Assembly: GCF_004210375.1 (NCBI RefSeq)
Contig: NC_134830.1
Coordinates: forward strand, 42,537,094-42,601,093
Direction: 5' to 3'
Length of the DNA stretch: 64,000 nucleotides
DNA from: Tachypleus tridentatus
Taxonomy: Eukaryota; Arthropoda; Merostomata; Xiphosura; Limulidae
The notes under the pieces are model-generated. The model made no database searches. It was not told where the DNA came from and saw nothing but the letters and a program-made list of their open reading frames with translations. Positions within the stretch are counted from its first letter, which is position 1; the number at the start of each line of letters is the position of its first letter. A program made the translations under genes and the position numbers. Shown here piece after piece: positions 24,227-35,334 of this stretch.

Positions 24227-24345
24227 CCGGTGGGACAGCAGTAAATTAACGGATTTACAACATTAAAATCAGGTATTCGATTCTCTTTATAGACATAGCA
24301 AATAGTCCACTATGGTTTTGCTATGTAAAAAAAACAAACAACAAA
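24227..24345 (+). mobile_element. SINE-C copy, diverged, duplication copy 2
   Basis: Same insertion as 18911-19031. Confidence 0.7.
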
Positions 24346-24748
24346 AAAGCATACACATACACTCGCACACACGTGTAAACAAGTGTTAGACACCCCTGTC
24401 AGTAAGTATATGGGGCTTTTAAACCTCACCATACAAATGTAAAACTACGTTTTTATATGTTGTTTAATGTGCAGTAGCTTTTTTTTTTTTAGTCTTATGA
24501 GTTACGCTTGGATGGAGAAATCTGTTTATTGTATTAATATAATTACCAGTGCAACAGTGAGTAAAGAAAGGTTTTGGTGTTGTTTACAGTAGTGGAATAG
24601 CTCTTGCGCTCACAATATTTATCTTCGTTTATTTTACAGTTGTGTTCTTTTCGTTTTAGGGACATAATTTTGATCTATTAAAGTATTTTTTCAGACATTT
24701 GTTTCCTTTAAACCGTTAGTTTAATGTTTTCTTTGAAGTCTTGATTTA

Positions 24749-25013
24749 TTTTGAATTTCGCGCAGAACTTCACGAGGGCTGTCTGCATTAACTCTCCCTA
24801 ATTTAGCAGTGTAAGACTAGAGGGAAGACAACTAGTCATCACCACCCACTGCCAACTCTTGGGCTACTCTTTTACCAACGAATAGTGGGATTGACCGTTA
24901 CATTATAACGTCCCCTCGACTGCAAAGGCGAACACATTTGGTGTGACGGGGATTCGAACCCGCGACCCTAAAGTTACGAGTCAAACGCCTTAACCACCTG
25001 GCCATGCCACTGA
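24749..25013 (-). mobile_element. SINE-A copy at the right border of the segmental duplication
   Basis: Only the first seven bases of its tail (TTTTGAA) are included in the duplicated unit, so the right breakpoint falls within this SINE tail. Confidence 0.9.
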
Positions 25014-25085
25014 TAACGTATTTTCATTGCGACACTTCCAACTGTATCAAGTAAGTTCTTGTTTAAACCAAGTACTAACAGAGAG

Positions 25086-25218
25086 AGCCCCCCAGTGGCT
25101 CAGCGGTATGTCTGCGGACTTACAACGCTAAAAATCGGGTTCCGATACCCGTGGTGGGCAGAGCACAGATAGCCCATTGTGTAGCTTTGTGCTTAATTTA
25201 AAAACAACAACAACAACA
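25086..25218 (+). mobile_element. SINE-B copy, near-consensus, with target duplication
   Basis: GCCCCCCAGTGGCTCAGCGG head and (CAA)n tail. Flanks ACTAACAGAGAG (25074-25085) and ACTAACAGTGAG (25219-25230) differ by one base. Confidence 0.92.
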
Positions 25219-25399
25219 ACTAACAGTGAGAATATTCCAACAACCGATATCAAGAGGGTAGATTCAAGATTAAATCCTATCAAGTAATTAATACAAAAAT
25301 TAACCATTAATTAGTAATTAGATCTAAATCATCTTACAAGCTACTAAGTAGTTTCAGTGATTAAGCCTGATCGAAGAGTGAAATACTAAAGTTCCTCAC

Positions 25400-25495
25400 G
25401 TGTCACATTATTAACCTCAAAGTGCGGCGCGAGTGTTTGTAACACAGGACGGAAACCATGTTCTCTCGGATTCACAGCCAAAGTATTTAACATTA
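25400..25495 (-). mobile_element. SINE-E-like fragment upstream of FoxG's 3' side
   Basis: CCTCAAAGTGCGGCGCGAGT and GACGGAAACCATGTTCTCTC match the block order of 8075-8140. Confidence 0.4.
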
Positions 25496-26339
25496 GGCTA
25501 CACGCAGTGTAAATACTAAGGAAGTGAGCTTAACGTCTTTCAAATTCAAGAATGTTATGCAAGTTTTGTGAGGTAGTCGTTGAACAAAAAGAGTGAAACA
25601 GAAATGTATAACTGATAGTTGTTATCCCAGAAGAACTTGTAACCGGGCAACATCAAGTATTTAAATAATATTAGAATGATATATTCGCTGAATTTTTAAC
25701 ACATGAATAATGTTCTAGCGCCTAAAACACGGTTCACCATTTCACATATATATTTTTTGTTAATGATTTGCCATTTGCTATAATTTTCATACTGACGTTT
25801 GCCTTACAGGGACATGGAATCGACTTATAAATATTATTTCATTTATTCATTTTGGTTGAATTTACTTACATAGTTTGTTCACATATGGTTAGTGCTACAA
25901 CGTTATTTATATTTACGTTATTAATTTATATATTACAAAATTATATACTTTAAAATTTAAAACGCAACAGATAATAAAGTTTTCTTTTATTCTGAGAAAT
26001 CTATAGAAATACCAATCTAATCCAAATAAACATAAACCACCAGCTACGAACTGCATTGTAACTTAAGAACATGTACGCTTCGTGTGTGTAAAGTACTATT
26101 TTAGATGTACAAATAAAGAACTAACGGACATAAAACGCGTGCGTTTAGATGTTACGTATATTCAAAAATTTTCCTAACTATATATTACACTGTGAGTTTA
26201 TCGCCACATAAATTTTACCTTCAAAGATTAATAACTTAAAAATTAAACCGAATACTGGCTTGATTTCTCTCAATAGATGTAAGTACATTAGCTGGAATTC
26301 GGCTTTAACACTAGCCTAACACAAAAATAGTTCTTACAT
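25496..26339. other. FoxG downstream interval, no gene
   Basis: AT-rich DNA beyond the candidate polyA signal; no SINE, no frame recognised. Confidence 0.55.
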
Positions 26340-26345
26340 TTTATT
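26340..26345 (-). terminator. candidate polyA signal downstream of FoxG
   Basis: The minus strand reads AATAAA about 170 bases after the FoxG stop codon. It is a plausible cleavage/polyadenylation signal, but the region is AT-rich and such hexamers occur by chance. Confidence 0.35.
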
Positions 26346-26513
26346 TTCTGACATGAAAAACGAAATAACATTAAAATAATACACTAATATAATTGGTAGA
26401 ACATACATCAAAATAAATGCACGTGCGTCCTATTAGTTACTTAAACCAGTTTTTCTTGAACAACTAGAAAACGACATTGAAAAGTAATGATACGAATTAT
26501 TACTGACATCTAT

Positions 26514-27686
26514 CTATGATATATGGCCGTTTATAATCGTCCGAGATGATAAATTCGATTGTGAGATGGTTGAATTATGGGAAAAGAAGAAGGGAAAGGG
26601 TTTTGTGTCCCTCTTCATTACTCCAGGTGGGTTTTGATAAGGTGAAAAGGACAGGGGACAAGGAGGCAGCTTGGACAGTGGATAACTGCTATGGCTGTTG
26701 AAAACCTTGTACTGAAGAGGAAAAGACATAAAACCACCGTGAAACCCAGAATTATGCAGCGGCAAAAATTGCGGGTTTGGAGTTGGGACAGCAAAACATG
26801 TCTGTCGGAAAGCTTCTTCTCTTTGAAATCTTGGAGTCGCATCAGTCCCTCTTAGTAACATGTCAATGGAGTGATTCAGTGGCATAATGTTTGGATAATC
26901 AAGACTAGATACAGATGGCGTTGTTAAGGGACAGGACGACCAAGTTATTGCTTTTTCCGGTGCGTACCCGCTCAAAGAAGTAGATATGTACGGTAAGCTT
27001 TCTGCTACAACATTACGTCTAAAAGCATTCAAGCGGTTACGGGAAGTTAACGTCGAACGACGTCGTAGTTTTCCAGTTGTTCCACCTATAACAACATCAT
27101 CGCTTGCTGGGTCTAGCATCCAATAATTTCCTTTACCCGGGTCGTCGTATTGTCGGGGAACTTTGACAAAGCATTTGTTGAGTGACAAGTTATGTCGAAT
27201 TGAATTCTGCCAACCTTGCTTATTTTCTCGATAGTACGGAAATTTGTTCATTATAAATTGGTAAATTCCATTGAGGGTTAGTTTTTTTTCTGCGCTCTGT
27301 CGAATAGCCATCATTATCAAGGCATTGTAACTAAAAGGGGGTTTTTCGTGCTTTCCTTGACAGAACTTTTGATTAAAAACACCATTTGAGAAAGAAATTG
27401 TCAGTGACTTCTGGTCATCATATCGACAACTGTCACCCATCATCCCAGAACTCAACTCAAAGTTAGCAGGAGTGGTCACTGCTCTGGCCTCGCATTTTTC
27501 GTAACCAAATTCATCCTTATTAGTTGATGAAGTGTTAAAATCAACATTCTGAGGATGGTTATGTACTCCAGATGGTGATGCAGGTTTCCACCCATAGTCT
27601 GAAGTCTCAGTTCTGAAGTTTTCATCATCTTCATCAATAGATATAATATTACGAATAAAGAAAGACTTTGAAGCTGTGGTGGTCAT
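26514..27686 (-). CDS. FoxG: FoxG / sloppy-paired class forkhead transcription factor, single exon
   Basis: An intact 390-residue open frame encodes a nuclear DNA-binding protein. The forkhead (winged-helix) domain spans about residues 115-208: it opens with [16 protein letters not shown], has recognition helix [13 protein letters not shown] (161-173), and ends with wing motifs [13 protein letters not shown] and [12 protein letters not shown]. The [12 protein letters not shown] end is characteristic of FoxG rather than other Fox classes. Near the N-terminus, SFFIRNIIS (8-16) resembles the eh1/Groucho-binding motif at the same place in vertebrate FoxG1. HSIDMLLRG (272-280) is a second, weaker eh1-like candidate. 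The C-terminal half is Ser/Pro/Phe-rich and low in recognisable structure. The start is the first ATG and places the eh1-like motif next to the N-terminus as in relatives; no intron is needed. FoxG/slp proteins are mostly repressors in head, neural and segmental patterning; that role here is inference. Horseshoe crabs have duplicated genomes, so this may be one of several paralogues. Confidence 0.95.
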   Translation of the reverse strand: MTTTASKSFFIRNIISIDEDDENFRTETSDYGWKPASPSGVHNHPQNVDFNTSSTNKDEFGYEKCEARAVTTPANFELSSGMMGDSCRYDDQKSLTISFSNGVFNQKFCQGKHEKPPFSYNALIMMAIRQSAEKKLTLNGIYQFIMNKFPYYRENKQGWQNSIRHNLSLNKCFVKVPRQYDDPGKGNYWMLDPASDDVVIGGTTGKLRRRSTLTSRNRLNAFRRNVVAESLPYISTSLSGYAPEKAITWSSCPLTTPSVSSLDYPNIMPLNHSIDMLLRGTDATPRFQREEAFRQTCFAVPTPNPQFLPLHNSGFHGGFMSFPLQYKVFNSHSSYPLSKLPPCPLSFSPYQNPPGVMKRDTKPFPFFFSHNSTISQSNLSSRTIINGHIS

Positions 27687-29580
27687 CGGAAGTCTACTGT
27701 TTGAAAGAGGTGTCCGTGTCTTTCAGAACCAGTTAATGGTAGCTCAAAATATTTTCGCACAAAATTTACAGAAAATGTCTTATTGTTTCGAAGTTCCTGA
27801 AAAATGCGCAACATTCAAGTTGCAACACGTCTTCAAAATGCGATCAACCATTGGTGACTGGAAGCAAGGCACTAGCCTTTCTGTATTCATTTCCGATATG
27901 CACTTAATATACAACGAGGTTTTCACCACAATACACGGAATCAAACATTACTAGTCTTCCGTTCATGAAATAAACTAAAATATTATATTAATTGAACAAG
28001 AACAGTTTCTTTGTTTTTCTACTTGAAACGTTACAATGCTTATAACGTACACGTATTTGAAAAATCATTGTAAATGAAACTCAACAGCGTTTTTCACACT
28101 TGTGAAGAGCTCTGTTCATCCGTCTTTCATAAATCATGAACTAACTTTGTTCAACCAGCGCGACAGGAACATACCAGTAAATTTATGGGGTCAACCAATG
28201 AGCTTTCAACAAAGTTATAGTCAGTCACGCCCGCAGAATGTAACAGCAAATAACATTCTACTATGTAATATACTGTCTGGTTTGGTGACGTGTACTCAGC
28301 AATGATTATATATATATAATATATATTCGATTTAAGCTCCCAACAAACTAATATGATTTTATTTATTTCGCTACAAAATGTTGTCGTCAGATAATATTAT
28401 AGATCTACTGCTGTTATAGCGTTCATTGACTCATATTATATACATGTATATATTTCTACATATTGACTATATCTGTTTAAGTCATGTATTAGTTAAAATA
28501 TAAAAAAATGCTGAACTAAAAAAAAAGCTGAACAAAGAGAGCGGTTTGAACGTTACGTATCAAGTGATAAACTTTTTGTTCATTAAAGTGAACACCCAAG
28601 ATGCTTCTACTGCTACAGTAAACACCAGTTGAAGTGTTTATACTTAAGTGTTGAGAAGTTTGCCACACGCCTCCGTTTTCACATCCACATTACCTAGATA
28701 ACTGACAAAAAAAAAAAGACCTGTCTAGTGATTTTTTTAACTAACAGTTGATAAAATGACGTGAACAGAAATGCATTTATTTCTCTTATTATAATAGTTG
28801 GTAAATTTAAGAAAAGACAGTGTGATCACTTTCTTTCGTAAAAACTCAACTGATCCGAAGTCTGAAAGAACTGTTCCTCAAAGTATGTTAGATTTATAAA
28901 AAGATTAAATAGCAGTATTTTTTTTTACCGTAGTAAACAGGTATAGCTCATTTTTGACCAGGAAACATTTGTTGTTGTAGTGCATTACAATATAAGATAT
29001 TTAATGGAGTTTGACTAAGTTGTGTTCCTTTCTTTAAAGGTTTGGGTTTCGGTATCTCTGTCAACACGATTACTTTCTTATTGAAGGCGATGCTGATATG
29101 TTGGCTATACATATATACAGTAATTTTTGTGTACATTAATTAATCGACTAATTTCTTAAGGTTGTCATCCTTAGAAATAAAATTATTGAGTAGAACAATG
29201 ATGTAACATATTTTCGTTTCAATTTATAGACGCTTGTTAACTTTATAAATGGAGTGTGCACTGATTTCATGGTTGTATATTATTGTGATAAAGTATGTTA
29301 ATAGTGAAATGAATGCTAAACTCAATCAAGATATAGGAAGTAAACGTAAGCCAAAATAAGTAAATCGTAATTTATACATGTACTCTAGATCACTTTTTTA
29401 ACATGTGAAGTAAAATATTTTTGTTGTTATTAAATATACGGAAAGCTTTGCTTTTATAAACTTGTTATATATTTTATTACACTAGTTTTTTGAGTCCATA
29501 CTAATATAGATTGGTTTACTTTATTCTTGTGTTTTATAGTTGGCATATGCGTTCGTTTCCCATTACAAACTAGGAAGGCC
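27687..29580 (-). promoter_or_regulatory. FoxG upstream region (5'UTR/promoter candidate), gene-free
   Basis: About 1.9 kb upstream of the FoxG start carries no recognisable gene or SINE, unlike most intervals of similar length in this window. The first 600 bases (27687-28290) are less AT-rich than the sequence beyond and are the best place for a 5'UTR and core promoter. An alternating AT run lies at 28306-28327. I cannot pick out a specific TATA box or transcription start. Lack of SINE insertions is compatible with constraint, but one interval is not evidence by itself. Confidence 0.3.
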
Positions 29581-29589
29581 ACTGGATTC

Positions 29590-30409
29590 ACCTTATACGT
29601 ATTTTATATTCTTAATGTCTTCACGTCTTCAAAGTTTCTTGAAGCTTATTCAATATTGTTGTTGTGTTTACGTCTTTGAATTTCCATTGAAGTTGGTACT
29701 ATATTGTTTTTGTATTCTAGTCTTAAAATTTCCATTGAAGTTTGTTCTTTCTTATTAATGCATTTGCATATTCACATTTTTGTTGAAGTTTAATCCATAT
29801 TGTTAATGTATTCACGTTTTCGAATTTCCATTGAAGTTTGCTCCATACTGTTCCTTGTTCACATGTCAATCAGCTATTGCAGCCTCACCAGCTCATGTGT
29901 CTTTTTACTTCGTTTGTTTTCAGCATGTCTAGAATCTTTTCAGTTGCAAAGTGTTTAAAATTTTCTTTAATTTTTCACTGCACGATGTTTCAGGTTTTTA
30001 CTTCAGAGTAATGTTTTTTAGTTTTTCACTGCAATTTGTTTTAAGCATCAATAGCATTTTACTTGTAGAGTCGTTCCTACGTTAAAGATGCACTGAGGTG
30101 CTTATTTATTTATCTGTTTCCTTTAAGCTTTCGTTAAAATCTGCTGTGTTAATTTCGAATTCACGTGTCCTTAATCCATTGTTTATATCTACGTATTAGA
30201 CTTTGTTCTTGTAACTAACCTTACATTTATGTTTGTTTTAAGCATTTCTTCTGTTCATACTTAGTGTTTCATGTTCTACATATTTTGTTGAGTTCGAAAA
30301 GTCTTTTATTTTGAGTTTGTTGAAAATTATTCTATTTTTTACATCTTTGACTTATTATTCAAGTTTCTATCAAGATTGGTTATTATTACCTCTAAATTAT
30401 TCTTGTGTT
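29590..30409. repeat. degenerate ~50-bp repeat tract
   Basis: The phrase TTCCATTGAAGTTTG or close variants recurs at about 50-bp spacing (29682, 29730, 29782, 29828), with weaker echoes to about 30400. It is an old minisatellite, later hit by the SINE at 30421. Confidence 0.6.
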
Positions 30410-30420
30410 CACGTCTGTAA

Positions 30421-30695
30421 GGCCCGGCATGGCCTAGCGCGTAAGGCGTGCGATTCGTAATTCGCGGGTTCGCGCCCGCGTCGCGCTAAACATGCTCGCC
30501 CTCCCAGCCGTGGGGGCGTTATAATGTTACGGTCAATCCCACTATTCGTTGGTAAAAGAGTAGCCCAAGAGTTGGCGGTGGGTGGTGATGACTAGTTGCC
30601 TTCCCTCTAGTCTTACACTGCTAAATTAGGGACGGCTAGCACAGATAGCCCTCGAGTAGCTTTGTGCGAAATTCCAAAACAAACAAACAAACAAA
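30421..30695 (+). mobile_element. SINE-A copy, near-consensus, with 11-bp target duplication
   Basis: Perfect flanks CACGTCTGTAA at 30410-30420 and 30696-30706. Head GGCCCGGCATGGCCTAGCGC lacks one base in the D-loop region. Likely a young insertion. Confidence 0.92.
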
Positions 30696-31740
30696 CACGT
30701 CTGTAATCTGATATTCTGAGCTGTTCCATTGTTCACTAATGCTTAATTTAAGATTGCGTTTTATCTTTAAATTACTAAACTCGATTAAGTCTATAAAACA
30801 ATAAATCTAAAATTATTGCTTTATTTCATTGAGTTTTTTTACAATATTTGATTTCACTGATTTATAATTTCTTAAATATTTTCTTAATTACAATAAATTA
30901 AGATATTTTTTTATTATAAACTGTCTTTTACAGATCTTTATCTTAACTGCTTGACAAAATATTTTAATCCGAGCATGAAGATGAGATATGGATTACTAGT
31001 TTAAGTAAGACGTGTTTATTTACTTTGCTTTCATCTTGAAATATTATTGCTTCCTATTGTTTTGACATTAAGAGTGACTAGATCTCACATTTTCATCGCA
31101 AAGATGACTTTTTATTGAAAGATTCGTTCTGAATATTTCTCCATTAATCACGCAACTTGCGAGCCCATAATTTTTTTAATGAGGGAAGTATCGCTAATAG
31201 CTTGCCGAGTCGCGTGCGAGAGAAAAGACTAGTGAAGAGCCACACATCTAGAGGTTTGAGGGTTGGTTGTACTTTCAAGGTCGTAAGCCTGTTTCGTGTA
31301 AACAGGAGTGTAAAAGGCTTGAAATGTTTGTGACAGGTTTATACAAATTGTCAACTTGAAGGTTTTTAAGCATAATATAAGACATTTGCTTTCTAGCTGA
31401 GTAAATGGGTTTGAATCTGTAAATAAACACGAGTTTGTTTATATGACTGTAATATCCGGTAAAATACACACAGTGTAACAAGTTTAAGTTTGACTAGAAA
31501 AATAGCAACTAATTTCCGTTTGTTGTAATGTGAAATGAATAGAAATTCTTTATGTTTGTTACATACGGAAACATTAATACCGCAGAATTATTAGTAAAAT
31601 ATCGGAGAGCATTTACATATATTGAGAAGTTTTAAAACTGTCGCAGCTTATAGAAAGAAAATAATTCTTTTATCCACAGCTCTCGTTTTAGAGTATCTTA
31701 GTGTGACCAAAAGTGTGGTACTTATGGTTAAGTATGAGAC

Positions 31741-31905
31741 TTATCCTCTCATAGCTCATGAAATCTTTCATCTTTTTACTTTCTTGTCCTCTCTATAGGG
31801 AATCCCCATGTGAGGAATGGCTAAGTAGTAGATTTATCCTCTTACATCTGCTTAAATATTTTCATGTTTTTATTTGCTTTTCCTCCCTATAGGGAATCCC
31901 TCATG
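31741..31905. repeat. ~90-bp imperfect tandem pair
   Basis: CTATAGGGAATCCC preceded by a T/C-rich stretch and TTATCCTCT occurs twice (31793 and 31888 regions). Confidence 0.6.
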
Positions 31906-32479
31906 TCAAAATTATTCAAGTTATTGCATATATATGCACATATGAATTATGTTAAATCATGTAAACTCACTACATTAAAATTCACAGTTAAACCTTTAAA
32001 TAACGCGAACTGTGATTTAATTTACGGCAAATTCGACTATAGCTTTTATCATCACTTTAATACATACCAGATAAAAGAGTAACAACTTCTTACTTTCGAC
32101 TTCAAACATTAACATGACATGTTATATGACTACAAGCCTAAGCACAATATGAAATAAGATGCACCTTTTAATTTCATGTAAACGGGAAAAGGATAACGAA
32201 ATACCTAAAGCGATATTTAATATAGCTATTGTCTAAAGCTAAAGGAATTTCGTAACTCATTTCTTTTATTGTAACGGATTTACCGTTGTACATTTATTTT
32301 AACGCCTACGTTTGTTTCTGTATAGTTTTTGCATGTGATGTATATTCTCGAAATTTGTAGAACTTTCTTGAGTGTAAAAATCAGCAATACTTGTTTGACG
32401 AAAGCGCTCTAGGGCATAGTCGAAATTTCTACAAACTCGTGTGATTCCTGTAAAACGCGGTTAGCTGAGAGACGGAAAA

Positions 32480-32735
32480 GAATAATTCATGATGACGAGA
32501 AATCCACTTGAAATTAAAATGTATTCTCAAGACGGCTGATATGGATATTAGAACTTTATTTATAATAGAGAACAACGTTTCGACCTTCTTAGATCATCTT
32601 CAGGTTAACAAAGAATTATCGTTTGTTAACCTGGAGATAATGGGAAAGTGGAAAATAAGAATATTATTGGGCAGCTATAGTCAGTGTGCCATACAGGCCT
32701 GGGAAGCTATAATTGTGATTAACGCCTATTAATCG
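32480..32735. mobile_element. probable small insertion element with internal hairpin
   Basis: This segment is absent from the inverted partner copy. It contains a perfect 12-bp inverted pair, CAGGTTAACAAA (32601-32612) and TTTGTTAACCTG (32622-32633), around a 9-base loop, and the phrase ACGTTTCGACCTTCTTAGAT, which I recall from dispersed invertebrate repeats. Exact ends are uncertain. Confidence 0.45.
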
Positions 32736-32863
32736 GAAAACTACGGAATTTGACCAGGAACGTCTTTTGATTTCGAATATTACAGACCGTTCGCCTTCAG
32801 TTCGTTATTATTTCTACAAGCACGTTAAATATCGTCGCTGGAAAGAGTCGGCTTGTGTGAGGC

Positions 32864-33131
32864 GTTTGTTTGTTTTTTTTGTTTTGAATTTCGCGCAAAG
32901 CTACTTGAAGGCTATCTGCGATAGCCGTCCCTAATTTTGCAGTGTAAGAATAGAGGAAAGGCAGCCAACTCTTGGGCTACTCTTTTAACAACGAATAGTG
33001 GGATTGACCGTCACATTATAACGCCCCCACGGCTGAAAGGGCGAGAATGTTTGGCGCGACCGGGATGCTAACCCGCGACCCTCAGATTATGAGTCGCACG
33101 CCTTAACCCACATGGCCATGCCGGGCCCTAC
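32864..33131 (-). mobile_element. SINE-A copy with 8-bp target duplication, nested in older repeat
   Basis: Flanks TGTGAGGC at 32856-32863 and 33132-33139. The inverted partner repeat (43335-44050) has the empty site. Part of the body (the GTGATGACTAGCTGCC section) is deleted. Confidence 0.9.
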
Positions 33132-33482
33132 TGTGAGGCTGTCCAAGAAAAGACATCGTTAACTCAGGAGAGGAGTAACATAATCAACTGAGAATTACTT
33201 CATTTCTATACCGGATATAAAACTCATTATTGTTTGTAAGTTTGTAAAACTTTTCTATATAAACCACCATTTTTAATAACTATTCGTCATAATCGTTATA
33301 ATAAATTGTATTTTTTTGTTTGTTTGTATATTAAAATATATTTTTGTTAAATAAATTGTGTGTATCAATCTTGTTGACAAACACCATAAATTTAATCAAT
33401 ATCAACATTTGACTAACTTCGGAATTTGAATTCAAATTTCTGTTTATTTGAAATAATACATAACGTATGTAACGTAGTAAGT

Positions 33483-34147
33483 TGAAAACTCGTCTGAAAT
33501 AACGTATAATACGCAACAGCATCTACATTGTTGAAAAATTTAGTAAAATAATAGTAAAATGACAGCGTACTTACAGAATATAAACACAACCTTTTTTCTC
33601 AGATTGCAAAACTGACAGAAAATTTGCTGTAAAATGTATTACCGTTTGTAAAATATATAAAATAAAATTCTGTAGAAACCAAGCATATTCAATTTTTAAA
33701 CATTGTAGAGTAATTTGGGGATCAGGAGACCTGAAACCATTTTTAAAAACGACTAATCGCACTCCATAAAAAAAAATTCAAACTTGACGTTCATTCTCAC
33801 GCATTTCTCAAGGGTTACAGAGTTACACACAGACAGAAACTGATGTCACGTGCAACAATTAAAAACTATTTATTTCGAAACGTTTAGTTTCTGTTTATAG
33901 TGATACAGATAAAAATGCAGAAGAGGCGAATAATTTATACTTTTGAAATAAATTCAAAGTTTCCTAAAAGTGCAACTCAACTATGGTCACCTAGCGACGT
34001 GCGTTTAAACTTAACCTACTTTTTATGACATCTGTGTTTTCCAGATGACATTCCCGTGTAATCGAAAGAGAAACACATGTGAGTACCGGATAAAACTAAA
34101 GCAATGTGGTTAGTTTAATCACAATATACGTATCTTTTTCAAACTGA
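33483..34147. other. no recognisable feature
   Basis: AT-rich interval; nothing identified. Confidence 0.55.
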
Positions 34148-34300
34148 AATATCTTAGGCCTAGCAACTTGGTACAAGTTCCTTTGCTAATGTCTTAAATC
34201 ATGAAGTTCAGTCGATTATTTATAATCAAAATAAAGCATAAAATTACGTATGAGCCTTCAGCCGTCATTGTTAATTGTTGGGAAAACGTTTCTGAAAAGA
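34148..34300 (+). repeat. direct repeat pair, unit 1
   Basis: ATATCTTAGGCCTAGCAACT begins a stretch matched with substitutions at 34602-34740 (ATATCTTAGGCCTAACAACA). The pair is spaced about 450 bp. Family unknown. Confidence 0.6.
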
Positions 34301-34599
34301 AGCTTTGAGGCTAACTTAATGTATTTATTAAATGCTAGATTTCAAGCTCATTTATGAACTCTTCGTTAGGCCATAATCAAATTATTCCTCACCATAAATG
34401 AGGGTAAAAACTAGAGTTGAATAAAGTCTATCTGATGTTGTTCCAAATATTAATTTTATTAACATTTTTCACAGTTACACTGTTGTAAACACTTAGGCGG
34501 TCCTCATGCTGTCACTATATTGTGGTAATTCCTCATGCAATGTAATATCGAACAGAGATACGTAAGCAGTACATTTTGATATTAATAATGGAGAAACAA

Positions 34600-34740
34600 A
34601 TATCTTAGGCCTAACAACATCGTACAAGCTCCTTCTTAGTTTATGAAACAATAAGTTAAGTTGGTAATTTATAATTAAATAAAATATAACATTTTGTTAA
34701 TATTAAAACCTGACGTTTAGAAATATGTTAGAAACACGCA
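34600..34740 (+). repeat. direct repeat pair, unit 2
   Basis: Partner of 34148-34300; similarity includes GTACAAG(C/T)TCCTT and the following TTATAATTAAA region. Confidence 0.6.
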
Positions 34741-35042
34741 AAAATTGCAATCATGTTTCGAGTTACTGGTACGATTCGTAACAATTATACATGTAGAAAA
34801 AATTTATCGTAAATACTCAGGAGCAAGTGAATGTAAAGCTAAAATGAAAAAATGGATTAACATTTTCTATTAATTTTGTTTTTAATCGTAATGTTGATTA
34901 ATCTTTAGTGATTATAAAATAAAATTTAGAGGTAGAACGATAATATATAAAGCTAGTGATAGATTAAAATTAATTGCATACAAAAATGTCTGGATAGTCT
35001 TTAAAAGAAAAGATCAAATTTGTCAAGTATTCAAATAAATAC

Positions 35043-35306
35043 TTAGTTTTAACCATATTACAAGGAACACACCGAACAATAGCGAGGTGTAGAAAGATTG
35101 TGTTTAGTAGTGAAATTGGATAGAAATGAGTGTGTGTGAAAAAACATAAACGAGTGATGTAGTAGTCAACATTAGTTTTAACCATATTACAAGGAACACA
35201 CCGAACAATAGCGAGATGTAGAAAGATTGTGTTTAGTAGTAGATAAATCACTGTGGATTTTTGATGAAGTGTGACCAACTGTTAAGGATGAAAAAACATA
35301 AACGAG
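35043..35306 (+). repeat. two partial copies of a local ~130-bp repeat
   Basis: TTAGTTTTAACCATATTACA and the following AAGGAACACACCGAACAATA-type text occur at 35043-35111 and 35172-35242. The second continues through ATAAATCACTGTGGAT and GTGTGACCAACTGTTAAGG to 35306. Confidence 0.85.
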
Positions 35307-35334
35307 ATATTTTGCGTTAACCATAAGATGGATG

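Larger units (their letters stand above)
19448..24755 (+). repeat. segmental tandem duplication, copy 2 (~5.3 kb)
   Basis: Collinear with 14129-19447. Its right edge continues into a full minus-strand SINE (24749-25013), while copy 1 stops after the first seven bases of that SINE tail. This makes copy 2's right flank and copy 1's left flank the original locus borders. The left border lies inside a protein-coding remnant that continues only in front of copy 1. Confidence 0.95.
32300..33482 (+). repeat. long interspersed repeat of unknown class, inverted partner at 43335-44050
   Basis: Matches the reverse complement of 43335-44050 in order: GAGTGTAAAAATCAGCAATA, the CTGAGAGAC segment, AGTTTTCCG/CTGGTCA, GTAAGTTTGTAAAACTTTT, and GTGTGTATCAATCTTGTTG. 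Relative to the partner it carries two insertions: a ~250-bp segment (32480-32735) and a SINE (32864-33131). Confidence 0.75.

Noticed and set aside
14129-24755. Two 5.3-kb direct repeats as long terminal repeats of a giant retroelement
   Set aside because: They abut with no internal region, contain ordinary SINEs in shared positions, and lack TG...CA ends; a tandem duplication explains them.
26618-26842. 74-codon minus-strand frame inside the FoxG region
   Set aside because: It overlaps the FoxG frame and is a shadow of it.
27676-27954. 92-codon plus-strand frame antisense to the FoxG start
   Set aside because: It lies in the FoxG 5' region, has no recognisable domain, and begins within the opposite-strand gene.
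28306-28327. TATATA run as the FoxG TATA box
   Set aside because: It is a simple alternating AT tract over 600 bp from the start codon; AT runs are common here and nothing ties it to transcription start.
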